NCBI RefSeq assembly: GCF_900109935.1 | Contig: NZ_FOBV01000008.1 | Location: 1-64,000 of the forward strand | Reading direction: 5' to 3' | From: Chryseobacterium taichungense | GTDB taxonomy: Bacteria > Bacteroidota > Bacteroidia > Flavobacteriales > Weeksellaceae | DNA: 64,000 nucleotides | In this document: positions 36,126-43,304 of the stretch, in pieces | How positions within the stretch are numbered: position 1 is the stretch's first letter | Layout of the letters: each line of letters opens with the position of its first letter | Position numbers and translations under genes: made by a program | The notes under the pieces: model-generated | The model's database searches: none | What the model was told of the DNA's origin: nothing | Seen by the model: only the letters and a program-made list of their open reading frames with translations

Positions 36126-36491
36126 TTAGTTTTTCTTTTTAAGTTCGTTCAGAAGCATTTCAAGGTCTTCCACCGTCATTTCATTTTTTTCCACTAGAAA
36201 TGAAACTGCACTTTTATATGAACCTTTGAAATAATTTTTCACCAGACTTTTCATTGTCTTCCCGGAATATTGCTCCTTTGATACCAAGGGAAAATATTCA
36301 TGCTGTCTTCCGTAAACATTGTAATCTACAAACTCCTTTTCCTTCAATACCTTAAGAATGGTTGACACCGTATTGGTATGAGGTTTTGGTTCAGGAAATA
36401 AATCAAGGACATCTTTCAGAAATCCTTTTTCCAGTTTCCATAGATATTGCATCACCTGCTCCTCTGCTTTTGTTAATGTCTGAATCTTCAT
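36126..36491 (-). CDS. BlaI/MecI/CopY-family repressor
   Basis: 121 residues. A winged helix near 5-75 holds LTKAEEQVMQYLWKLEKGFL and VSTILKVLKEKEFVDY; a C-terminal dimerisation helix follows. In this family the paired M56 protease triggers cleavage of the repressor. It heads the operon blaI-M56-GLPGLI and has a full promoter with a dyad site immediately downstream (36512-36542), consistent with self-repression. Confidence 0.94.
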   Translation of the reverse strand: MKIQTLTKAEEQVMQYLWKLEKGFLKDVLDLFPEPKPHTNTVSTILKVLKEKEFVDYNVYGRQHEYFPLVSKEQYSGKTMKSLVKNYFKGSYKSAVSFLVEKNEMTVEDLEMLLNELKKKN

Positions 36492-36511
36492 ACTTTTTCA
36501 TTTATCATTAG

Positions 36512-36604
36512 TAGTGATATATATTCACGATTAATATCACTAAGAAATTAGTTATACAAATGTAGAAATAAAAACGAACCAAACAACTATTTTTCTAGTG
36601 ATAA
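36512..36604 (-). promoter_or_regulatory. Candidate BlaI operator
   Basis: TAGTGATAT at 36512-36520 and its inverse ATATCACTA at 36534-36542 form a dyad with a 13-base spacer. The inner GTGATATATATTCAC is nearly palindromic on its own. A further half-site TAGTGATA lies at 36597-36604, upstream of the -33 element. The dyad covers the region just after the predicted start of transcription. Confidence 0.55.
36557..36586 (-). promoter_or_regulatory. blaI operon promoter
   Basis: On the - strand TTG (complement of 36584-36586), 19 bases, TACATTTG (complement of 36557-36564). It is 66 bases upstream of the blaI start. The remaining 36605-36767 should hold the rpiA promoter, which I cannot assign. 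Confidence 0.6.
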
Positions 36605-36767
36605 AAAGAACTATAATATAACCATCTGAAAATCAATCTGATAATTTTTATTAAAATTTGTTAAATTTTTAAACTATAAAGTTATTGCCTATTTAATTCG
36701 GGAAAGAAAGTAAAATTCTTTCTGAAATTATTAAATTGAAAAGCAAAATATTGCTATCCTCATCACA

Positions 36768-37448
36768 ATGAAAAAAGATCTAGAAAAGGAAAAACAACTT
36801 GCAGCAAAAGAAGCCGTAAAATATTTAAGTGACAATAAAATTATAGGTCTCGGAACCGGTTCAACCATATATTATGCTATTAAGGAAATTGCGGAACTTG
36901 TGAAAAACGGGCTTCAGATCCAAGCTGTTCCAACATCAGATAAAACAGAGGAATTAGCCATTTCCCTGGAAATTCCCATTATTGACATTAATACTATCGA
37001 TACAATTGATATAACAATTGATGGCGCAGATGAATTTACTAAAGATTTAACATTAATCAAGGGTGGTGGTGGTGCCTTGCTTCGGGAAAAGATCGTTGCA
37101 TCGATGACGAAAGAAGAAATAATTATTGCTGATTCATCTAAATATGTGGAAAAGCTTGGTAAATTCAAGCTGCCGATTGAAGTAATTCCTTTTGCATCAA
37201 AGTATGTCCACTCAAAAATTCGCGACTTACAAGGAGAAGGGAATATTCGGTTTATTCAAAATCGACCATTTTTAACTGATGAAGGCAACTATATTATTGA
37301 TGTAGATTTTGGTTTCATTACCAACCCTCCGGAATTGTCCCATGCTCTAACTGGAATTGAAGGCGTTGTGGGACATGGTTTATTTATCGATCTTGCCCAA
37401 AAAGTGATCATGGTAAATAATGATGATATCATTGTATTTGAAAAATAA
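36768..37448 (+). CDS. rpiA: Ribose-5-phosphate isomerase A
   Basis: Interconverts ribose-5-phosphate and ribulose-5-phosphate. 226 residues, normal length. Motifs: IIGLGTGSTIYYAIKEI near 25-41, IDITIDGADEF near 85, LIKGGGGALLREKIVA near 98-113 and IIADSSKYVEKLGKF near 125-140. The C-terminal GIEGVVGHGLFI is also conserved. Ribulose-5-phosphate is also the substrate of the arabinose-5-phosphate isomerase at 19.7 kb. Stands alone on the + strand. Confidence 0.95.
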   Translation: MKKDLEKEKQLAAKEAVKYLSDNKIIGLGTGSTIYYAIKEIAELVKNGLQIQAVPTSDKTEELAISLEIPIIDINTIDTIDITIDGADEFTKDLTLIKGGGGALLREKIVASMTKEEIIIADSSKYVEKLGKFKLPIEVIPFASKYVHSKIRDLQGEGNIRFIQNRPFLTDEGNYIIDVDFGFITNPPELSHALTGIEGVVGHGLFIDLAQKVIMVNNDDIIVFEK

Positions 37449-37611
37449 TTTAATTGCCTGTTATATACCTTCCAAAAAAATGTATAAAACCATCATTTTT
37501 GCAACAATGAACAATTAATATTAAAGATTTGTTAAAATTTATTAAATAAAATTAAAATGAATTTGTCTTAACTCAGAAAATATATTTATTTTAGTGCTTT
37601 AAAAATTTCTC

Positions 37612-38193
37612 ATGAAAAGATATAATTTGTTAATTGTACTATTACTACTGATTTTTAACGTGACAACCGCTCAGAAAAAAGGCTCTCCCGCAGCGGATTT
37701 CAGTGCAATAGGTGAAGCTAAAACCAAAATTGAAAATACCGTTCCCCTAGTTATTAAAAATTTAAAAGAGATCAGTGAAAAAGAAAATGATCCTAATATT
37801 CTTTCCAACGGAACCACCGCATTATCGAAAGAATATGGGAAAGTGGAGCTTGAATGGCGTCTTTACAGAGGAAATATGAACAACTGTATCCTGAACAACT
37901 CTTCCAAAAAAGCAAAAAAATGCATGGAATATCATAATTCTATGTTTAGAGGTACGCTTATCAACTACAACAATTATATCACGAACCTTACCAGAAAAAA
38001 TGGATATCTTGGAGTAGAAGGCGATACAAAATTCGATTTTAACCCTTCTGAAATTACTACAAAGCTGAATGAATCGTACTTTAACGGAAACGATGCTGCA
38101 AACCGAATGAAAGGAATGCAGAAAAAAGAGTTTTTAGGCCAGACAATGGCTGATGATAATGCACTTAAGCCTTTTAATCAATTGGTACAGTAA
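37612..38193 (+). CDS. Hypothetical exported protein
   Basis: 193 residues with a clear signal peptide (YNLLIVLLLLIFNVTTAQ). The mature part looks mostly helical, with two Cys (near residues 99 and 110: NNCILNN and KKCMEYH) that could form a disulfide. The segment VELEWRLYRGNMNNC is notable. I do not recognise a family. It has its own terminator and probably its own promoter. Confidence 0.75.
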   Translation: MKRYNLLIVLLLLIFNVTTAQKKGSPAADFSAIGEAKTKIENTVPLVIKNLKEISEKENDPNILSNGTTALSKEYGKVELEWRLYRGNMNNCILNNSSKKAKKCMEYHNSMFRGTLINYNNYITNLTRKNGYLGVEGDTKFDFNPSEITTKLNESYFNGNDAANRMKGMQKKEFLGQTMADDNALKPFNQLVQ

Positions 38194-38216
38194 ATACTCA
38201 CACAACCACTTATATC

Positions 38217-38245
38217 AATCCCGCTTTTCCAGGCGGGATTTTTTT
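38217..38245 (+). terminator. Terminator
   Basis: AATCCCGC / GCGGGATT hairpin followed by seven T's, after the hypothetical exported protein gene. Confidence 0.88.
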
Positions 38246-38304
38246 ATGAACATATTCCAAATTTGTGGCATAATAATTATAGTATCATTATTAAAATTAA
38301 ATAA

Positions 38305-38511
38305 ATGAGCACATTAAAAAAAGGAGATATGGTAAAATGGCAATTCAGCAATGGAGAAACCCACGGAATTATTACCAAAGTACATACGAAAGATTTTGTA
38401 TTTATGAACAGGCAGAGAAGAGCCTCCGAAGAAAATCCGCAATATGAAGTTATGAGCGAAAAAACAGGAAAATCGGCTGTTCATAAGGCATCAGCCTTAA
38501 AGAAAATGTAA
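38305..38511 (+). CDS. DUF2945 (HVA1-type Tudor) small protein
   Basis: 68 residues covering a single small beta-barrel: KKGDMVKWQFSNGETHGII at the start, and ENPQYEVMSEKTGKSAVHKA near the end. This matches DUF2945, a widespread stress-associated domain of unknown activity. Monocistronic; it faces a convergent gene across a shared terminator. Confidence 0.85.
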   Translation: MSTLKKGDMVKWQFSNGETHGIITKVHTKDFVFMNRQRRASEENPQYEVMSEKTGKSAVHKASALKKM

Positions 38512-38534
38512 AAGGCCGCAAATTTGCAGCCTTT
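38511..38534. terminator. Bidirectional terminator
   Basis: AAAGGC-c-GCAAATTTGC-a-GCCTTT hairpin between convergent small genes. Confidence 0.75.
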
Positions 38535-38544
38535 AGACCTATTA

Positions 38545-38955
38545 TTATTTTATCTTATCATAAATAAATTTGGTGACAATAGCACCAAAAAGATAATAGG
38601 CAACCGTCATTATTTTTTTCTGATTATTCTCAGCAACCGGCGTGTCATCAAGACCTAGTTTTTCAGGAAGTGCAACAGCTCCAAGCCCCATTAGGACTCC
38701 GGATGCCATATTAAAACCGGTAGTCGCCGTTGCAGCGTAATACATTCCGTTTCCAATGACATCTCCCGCCAATGTTGCAGCATACAGCTGATCATGATTG
38801 GTAACTTTCGCATCTACCTTATCCAGTGCTTTGTTTAAAGCTTCCTCTCCCACTTTATTAATTTCGGGAACATTATCGAAATTCTTTCTGATAGCTTCAT
38901 GCAGAAGGCTAAGTGCTACAGCACCACCCAAACCTGCTAGGATTTTTTTGTACAT
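38545..38955 (-). CDS. Small hypothetical membrane-associated protein
   Basis: 136 residues. Hydrophobic segments occur near 5-20 (ILAGLGGAVALSLL), near 65-95 (glycine-rich TTGFNMASGVLMGLGAVALP) and near 115-132 (VAYYLFGAIVTKFIYD). Between them is a helical KVGEEALNKALDKVDAKV. It looks like a small inner-membrane protein. I do not recognise the family. Confidence 0.7.
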   Translation of the reverse strand: MYKKILAGLGGAVALSLLHEAIRKNFDNVPEINKVGEEALNKALDKVDAKVTNHDQLYAATLAGDVIGNGMYYAATATTGFNMASGVLMGLGAVALPEKLGLDDTPVAENNQKKIMTVAYYLFGAIVTKFIYDKIK

Positions 38956-39387
38956 AATATTGTAATTTAAAGGTGTTATTAATCTATCTGCACAAATTAA
39001 GCCATTAAGTAAGGTTGAGGCTTAGGTTAAGCTGGGTCAATCGCAAAATTTGGGTAATTAGTAAAAGAATTTTCTAGTTAGAAAAAGATATTTACTCAAT
39101 TATTTCTTGGGAAAATAAAATTAAGATTAAACGCAAGATAAAAGTTATTTATTTAGGACTTAATAAATAAGAACATATATACACAGCTATCATTTGCTGA
39201 ATGAAATGCCTTTGCGACCGAAAAATATACGGCCAGGGGATAAATAACTCATAGCGTCTATAGCGTCAAAAACTTTTGTTTCCTCAAATATAATTGAGCT
39301 CAAATTTTATGTAATGAAATTATCCTCTAATTTGAGCTTAATTCAGATTGTTTCATTATCTATTCAAAACAGTAAGTAACATACAAA
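38956..39387. other. Gene-free stretch with one inverted repeat
   Basis: AATTGAGCTCAAATT at 39292-39306 and AATTTGAGCTTAATT at 39329-39343 form a 15-bp stem with one mismatch and a 22-base loop. The stretch 39200-39270 has unusual GC-richer words (TTTGCGACCGAAAAATATACGG). Its place just past the tRNA 3' end makes an old integration scar conceivable, but no attachment duplicate was seen. Confidence 0.45.
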
Positions 39388-39420
39388 TAAAAAAAGAGTA
39401 TTGCCTTTTGACAATACTCT
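39388..39420 (-). terminator. Terminator of the tRNA operon
   Basis: AGAGTATTG (39396-39404) and CAATACTCT (39412-39420) pair; seven A's at 39389-39395 give a U tract on the - strand. Confidence 0.9.
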
Positions 39421-39426
39421 CTGTAG

Positions 39427-39499
<73 letters not shown>

Positions 39500-39534
39500 G
39501 TGTATTTTTTAAAACGCCACCACAGCGTTCTTAG

Positions 39535-39607
<73 letters not shown>

Positions 39608-39646
39608 GTGTATTTTTTGTAACGTCACCGCTGACGTTAAACTTAG

Positions 39647-39719
<73 letters not shown>

Positions 39720-39730
39720 ATATTGGATTG

Positions 39731-39738
39731 CAAATATA
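39731..39738 (-). promoter_or_regulatory. -7 element of the tRNA-fMet operon
   Basis: TATATTTG on the - strand, ending 11 bases before the first tRNA. The -33 position is AT-rich without a clear TTG. Confidence 0.6.
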
Positions 39739-39819
39739 CGACATTTTTTTTAAAATCCTAATTTTTCTTTTAAATAAAGGACTTTTACGAAAACTATTGT
39801 AATATTTGTATCTTTGAAT

Positions 39820-40431
39820 ATGGCAAAAATATTAAGAATATATCCCGAAAACCCTCAGGAAAATCTTATCAATGAGGTTATTAAAACATTAAACAATGGC
39901 GGATTAATTATTTATCCCTCCGATACGGTGTATGCTTTAGGCTGTAATATTTTTGATGTTAAAGCAATGGAGAAGCTCGCACAGCTTAAAAAGATAAAGC
40001 TCGAAAAATCGCAGTTCTCCATTATCTGTAACGATCTTAGCCATCTGTCGGACTTTACCAGGCCTATTGATACTTCTGTGTTCAGGTTCCTTAAAAGTCA
40101 TCTTCCCGGACCGTTTACCTTCATTCTGGATGCCAATAAAAGTTTGCCTCTGGCTTATAAAGGACATAAAACAATTGGTATCCGTGTTCCGGATCATCCG
40201 ATTCCGCAGCTGATTGTTGAAAAACTAGGTCACCCGATTGCATCAACTTCCATCAAAGATGATGACGAAATCATTGAATATTCTACCGATCCTGAGCTAA
40301 TCGCAGAAAAATATGACCACCTTGTAGACATTGTCATTGATTCCGGATATGGAGATAATGTCGCTTCCACGATTGTCGATCTTACTTCAGGCGAACCGGA
40401 AGTAATCCGTCAGGGAAAAGGAATAATTTAA
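39820..40431 (+). CDS. L-threonylcarbamoyladenylate synthase (Sua5/YrdC/YwlC)
   Basis: First enzyme of t6A modification of ANN-reading tRNAs: makes threonylcarbamoyl-AMP from Thr, bicarbonate and ATP. About 203 residues, the YrdC domain without the Sua5 C-terminal extension. Motifs: GLIIYPSDTVYALGCNI near 30-46, LEKSQFSIICNDLSHLS, HLPGPFTFILDAN near 95, IGIRVPDHPIPQ and HPIASTSI near 145. I use the ATG at 39820 (MAKILRIYPEN) over a TTG two codons earlier. A -7-like TATCTTTG at 39809-39816 would put the transcript start almost at this ATG. It begins a + strand run with yaaA, prmC and a DUF4180 gene. Confidence 0.93.
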   Translation: MAKILRIYPENPQENLINEVIKTLNNGGLIIYPSDTVYALGCNIFDVKAMEKLAQLKKIKLEKSQFSIICNDLSHLSDFTRPIDTSVFRFLKSHLPGPFTFILDANKSLPLAYKGHKTIGIRVPDHPIPQLIVEKLGHPIASTSIKDDDEIIEYSTDPELIAEKYDHLVDIVIDSGYGDNVASTIVDLTSGEPEVIRQGKGII

Positions 40432-40500
40432 GAATATTTACCTAAGTTTAAACATTCGATACACTATTTACTGATATTTACTTATCTGTATTTTAACATT

Positions 40501-41259
40501 ATGAAAATACTTACCTCGCCTGCTAAATTGATGAATACCGAAAATACCACGGATCTGCTGAAAACAACAGCTCCGAAGTTCATTGATGAAGCAGCTCTCA
40601 TACAATCTTATTTAAAAGAAAAATCGCCCAAATATCTTTCTGATCTGATGGAAATTTCAACCAAATTGGCAGATGAAAACTGGGAAAGAAACCAAAAGTG
40701 GAAAGCAAAACCTTCAGCAAAGGAGTCTGCGCCGGCATTATTTGCTTTTACAGGTGAAGTCTACAGAGGCCTTGACGCAAAAACGCTTGACAAAAACGCA
40801 GTAGATTATCTGCAGAAAAACCACAGGATTCTTTCGGGATTGTACGGCTTGCTTAAACCGTCCGATAAAGTGATGCTTTATCGTCTGGAGATGGGACGTC
40901 CTTTCGAATTTGAGCACTATAAAAATCTTTATGAATTTTGGAAAGAAAAGGTGACGGAACAACTGAATTCTGAGCTCAAAAAGAATGAAATTCTTCTTAA
41001 TCTTGCAAGTAACGAATATTTTAAAGTTGTTGACCGTAAAAAACTTAATCATCATGTTATAGACTTTGATTTTTATGAACTTAAAGACGGAAAGCCTAAA
41101 ACAATTGTGGTTTATACGAAGCACGCCAGAGGTTTAGTCGTAAGGTTCTGCGCCGAAACCAATGCCAAAACGCTGAATGATGTGAAAGCTTTTAATTATG
41201 AAGGCTACAGAATCGATGAAGATAAATCAACCGACACCAAACTGGTTTTTACAAGATAA
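40501..41259 (+). CDS. yaaA: Peroxide stress protein YaaA (DUF328/UPF0246)
   Basis: 252 residues, full length. The start MKILTSPAKLMNTEN, the segment APALFAFTGEVYRGLDAKTL near 78, LSGLYGLLKPSDKVMLYRLEMG near 105 and NLASNEYFKVV near 165 are family signatures. In E. coli the protein lowers free iron and damage under peroxide stress, and it binds DNA. The stop codon is immediately followed by the prmC start, so the two are translationally linked. Confidence 0.94.
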   Translation: MKILTSPAKLMNTENTTDLLKTTAPKFIDEAALIQSYLKEKSPKYLSDLMEISTKLADENWERNQKWKAKPSAKESAPALFAFTGEVYRGLDAKTLDKNAVDYLQKNHRILSGLYGLLKPSDKVMLYRLEMGRPFEFEHYKNLYEFWKEKVTEQLNSELKKNEILLNLASNEYFKVVDRKKLNHHVIDFDFYELKDGKPKTIVVYTKHARGLVVRFCAETNAKTLNDVKAFNYEGYRIDEDKSTDTKLVFTR

Positions 41260-42192
41260 ATGACGATTTCTGAATATAAAAAGTATTTTAAAACAGAACT
41301 TTCCGGGCTTTACAACGACTCTGAAAGTGCTTTCTTAAGCGCTGTCTTTATTGAAAAAATTGTAGGATTTAATTCATTTTACCAGCGGAGATTTTCTGAT
41401 CAGGAATTGTTGCATGATGATGAAAGAAAACTTTTTGATATCATCCTTGAATTAAAAAAGAACAGGCCTTATCAGCATATTCTGGGTGAAACAGAATTCT
41501 ACGGAATGACTTTTTTCGTAAATGAAAATGTATTGATTCCCCGACCGGAAACGGAAGAACTACTGGAATTTGCCATAAAAAAAATAAAACAGCATTTTGT
41601 CATTCTGAATATAAACCGAAGGTTTACGAACGAAGTTCATAAGCGTATTGAAGAATCTTTAGAAGCAATTTCTGTCGAAATAACTAAAAAGACATTAAAA
41701 ATCCTTGACATCGGAACCGGAAGCGGAATCATTCCTCTAGTTTTAAAAAAACATTTTCCGGATGCTGAAGTTTCTTCAATAGATTATTCCGAAAAAGCCC
41801 TGGAAGTAGCCCAAAGAAATGCGGACTTTCATCAGTTACCTATCAATTTTATTCATGCAGATTACCTGAATTTTGAGCTAAAAGAACAGTATGATGTCAT
41901 TATTTCCAATCCGCCCTACATTGGAATTGATGAACAGGATGAAATTGAAGAGTCAGTAAAAGGTTTTGAGCCGACAATGGCACTCTTCTCTCCTACTTCA
42001 GATGCCCTGATTTTCTATCGCAAAATTGCTGCAGATGGTCAAAAATACTTATCAGACAATGGATTATTGTTTCTTGAAATCAATCAGAAATTAGGACCGG
42101 AAACTTTGGAATTATATTCTAAAGATTTATCGGAAGCTCAATTAATAAAGGATTTATCGGAAAATGACAGGTTTATTTTCGGAAAAAAGTAA
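41260..42192 (+). CDS. prmC: Release factor glutamine methyltransferase PrmC
   Basis: Methylates the Gln of the GGQ motif in RF1/RF2. 310 residues, compared with about 280 in E. coli. The N-terminal helical domain is about 1-90 and RPYQHILGETEFYGMTF and IPRPETEELLEF are conserved. An extra 35-40 residues (about 108-146, KQHFVILNINRRFTNEVHKR onward) lie between that and the SAM motif ILDIGTGSGIIPLVL. The catalytic NPPY is in IISNPPYIG near 222. Starts directly after the yaaA stop. Confidence 0.95.
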   Translation: MTISEYKKYFKTELSGLYNDSESAFLSAVFIEKIVGFNSFYQRRFSDQELLHDDERKLFDIILELKKNRPYQHILGETEFYGMTFFVNENVLIPRPETEELLEFAIKKIKQHFVILNINRRFTNEVHKRIEESLEAISVEITKKTLKILDIGTGSGIIPLVLKKHFPDAEVSSIDYSEKALEVAQRNADFHQLPINFIHADYLNFELKEQYDVIISNPPYIGIDEQDEIEESVKGFEPTMALFSPTSDALIFYRKIAADGQKYLSDNGLLFLEINQKLGPETLELYSKDLSEAQLIKDLSENDRFIFGKK

Positions 42193-42199
42193 TAACAGC

Positions 42200-42559
42200 A
42201 TGGAACTTAAAATACATGATACAGGTACCTCCAAAATAGCAGAAATAATTTCTGATCTGATAATCATCAGCTCCTCTCAGGATGGGCTTGATCTTTTGGG
42301 GAATGTATATTACCAGGATTTCGATAAGGTTATTGTTCATGAAAAAAACATAACTCCTGCTTTTTTTGATTTAAAAACGAAGATAGCCGGTGAAATTCTT
42401 CAGAAATTTTCTAATTATCGCGTAAGATTGGCTATTGTAGGCGATTTCAGTAAATATCCTGGCAATAGCCTGCAGGAATTTATTTTGGAAAGCAATAAAG
42501 GAAGGCAGGTTGTTCTTGTTGACAGCATAGAAGAAGCTGTGAACAAACTTTCGGACTGA
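42200..42559 (+). CDS. DUF4180 protein
   Basis: 119 residues from the ATG at 42200, seven bases after prmC. An in-frame ATG at 42164 inside prmC is less likely. The DUF4180 domain spans the protein: IISSSQDGLDLLGNVYYQDFD, then LDLLG...HEKNITPAFFDLKTKIAGEI-like segments, and RVRLAIVGDFSKYPGNSLQEF. The fold is expected to be a small alpha/beta unit, function unknown. Co-transcribed with prmC by spacing; a terminator follows. Confidence 0.85.
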   Translation: MELKIHDTGTSKIAEIISDLIIISSSQDGLDLLGNVYYQDFDKVIVHEKNITPAFFDLKTKIAGEILQKFSNYRVRLAIVGDFSKYPGNSLQEFILESNKGRQVVLVDSIEEAVNKLSD

Positions 42560-42587
42560 TCTATTTGTCGATTCAAAAAATATAAAC

Positions 42588-42619
42588 AAAAAACCAATGA
42601 AACAATTCATTGGTTTTTT
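42588..42619. terminator. Strong bidirectional terminator
   Basis: 14-bp perfect stem AAAAAACCAATGAA / TTCATTGGTTTTTT with a four-base loop, between the DUF4180 gene (+) and the end of the topoisomerase operon (-). Confidence 0.93.
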
Positions 42620-42638
42620 GTTATCATTTAATTGAATT

Positions 42639-43292
42639 TTATCCTATCCTCTTCCTCACGAATATTTCGTAAGCCAGGTAAATCAGCGGTAATGCCATAA
42701 TTCCAAGATATACAGAATTAGCGATGGCCGCTTGCGGCTGGGTGGCAACCGCGTATACCAGTCCGAAAAAAGCACCTCCCAAATGGGCAGCGTGCCCTAT
42801 ATTGTCGTGCTGATTCGGATTCAGCATCATATAAACAGAATAACTGAAATAAATAAGTCCGAATATAAATCCCGGAATGCCTACCGGAATAAAGAACATA
42901 TAAATTTCAAGATGAGGGATCATTGCAATAGAAGCAAATAGAATCCCTGAAACCCCACCGCTGGCGCCGATTGCGGAATACCAAGGCTGTCTCTGATACA
43001 CAAAAAGAGAAAATATATTCCCAAGTAAGATGGATCCGAAATAAATCAAAATAAATCCAAAACTACCGAAACCCTGGATCACGACCGGACCAAAAAAATA
43101 AAGCGTCAGCATGTTGAACACCAAGTGGAAAATGTCTGCATGCAGAAATCCGGAAGAAAGCAGACGAATGTATTCGTTTCTGTTGCGGATCGCTCCTACA
43201 TTGAACTTATATTTTTCAAAATTGCTGCTGCCATTCGGTGCTATAAAGCTTATAATGGCGGTAATTGCTATAACGAGTATTAAAATATTCAT
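42639..43292 (-). CDS. Rhomboid-family intramembrane serine protease
   Basis: 217 residues with six membrane helices. Catalytic Ser is in SAIGASGGVSGILFA near 112 (GxSG) and the partner His in IGHAAHLGGAFFG near 168. The structural LHADIFHLVFNMLTLYFFG near 50-68 holds the conserved H-x-x-x-N. It cleaves membrane segments of other proteins; the substrate is unknown. It starts 12 bases after parC, as last gene of the par operon. Confidence 0.94.
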   Translation of the reverse strand: MNILILVIAITAIISFIAPNGSSNFEKYKFNVGAIRNRNEYIRLLSSGFLHADIFHLVFNMLTLYFFGPVVIQGFGSFGFILIYFGSILLGNIFSLFVYQRQPWYSAIGASGGVSGILFASIAMIPHLEIYMFFIPVGIPGFIFGLIYFSYSVYMMLNPNQHDNIGHAAHLGGAFFGLVYAVATQPQAAIANSVYLGIMALPLIYLAYEIFVRKRIG

Positions 43293-43304
43293 ACTTTACT
43301 AACT

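Noticed and set aside
38956..39426. Integrated element at the tRNA cluster
   Set aside because: No integrase and no duplicate of a tRNA 3' end were seen; only one inverted repeat remains.
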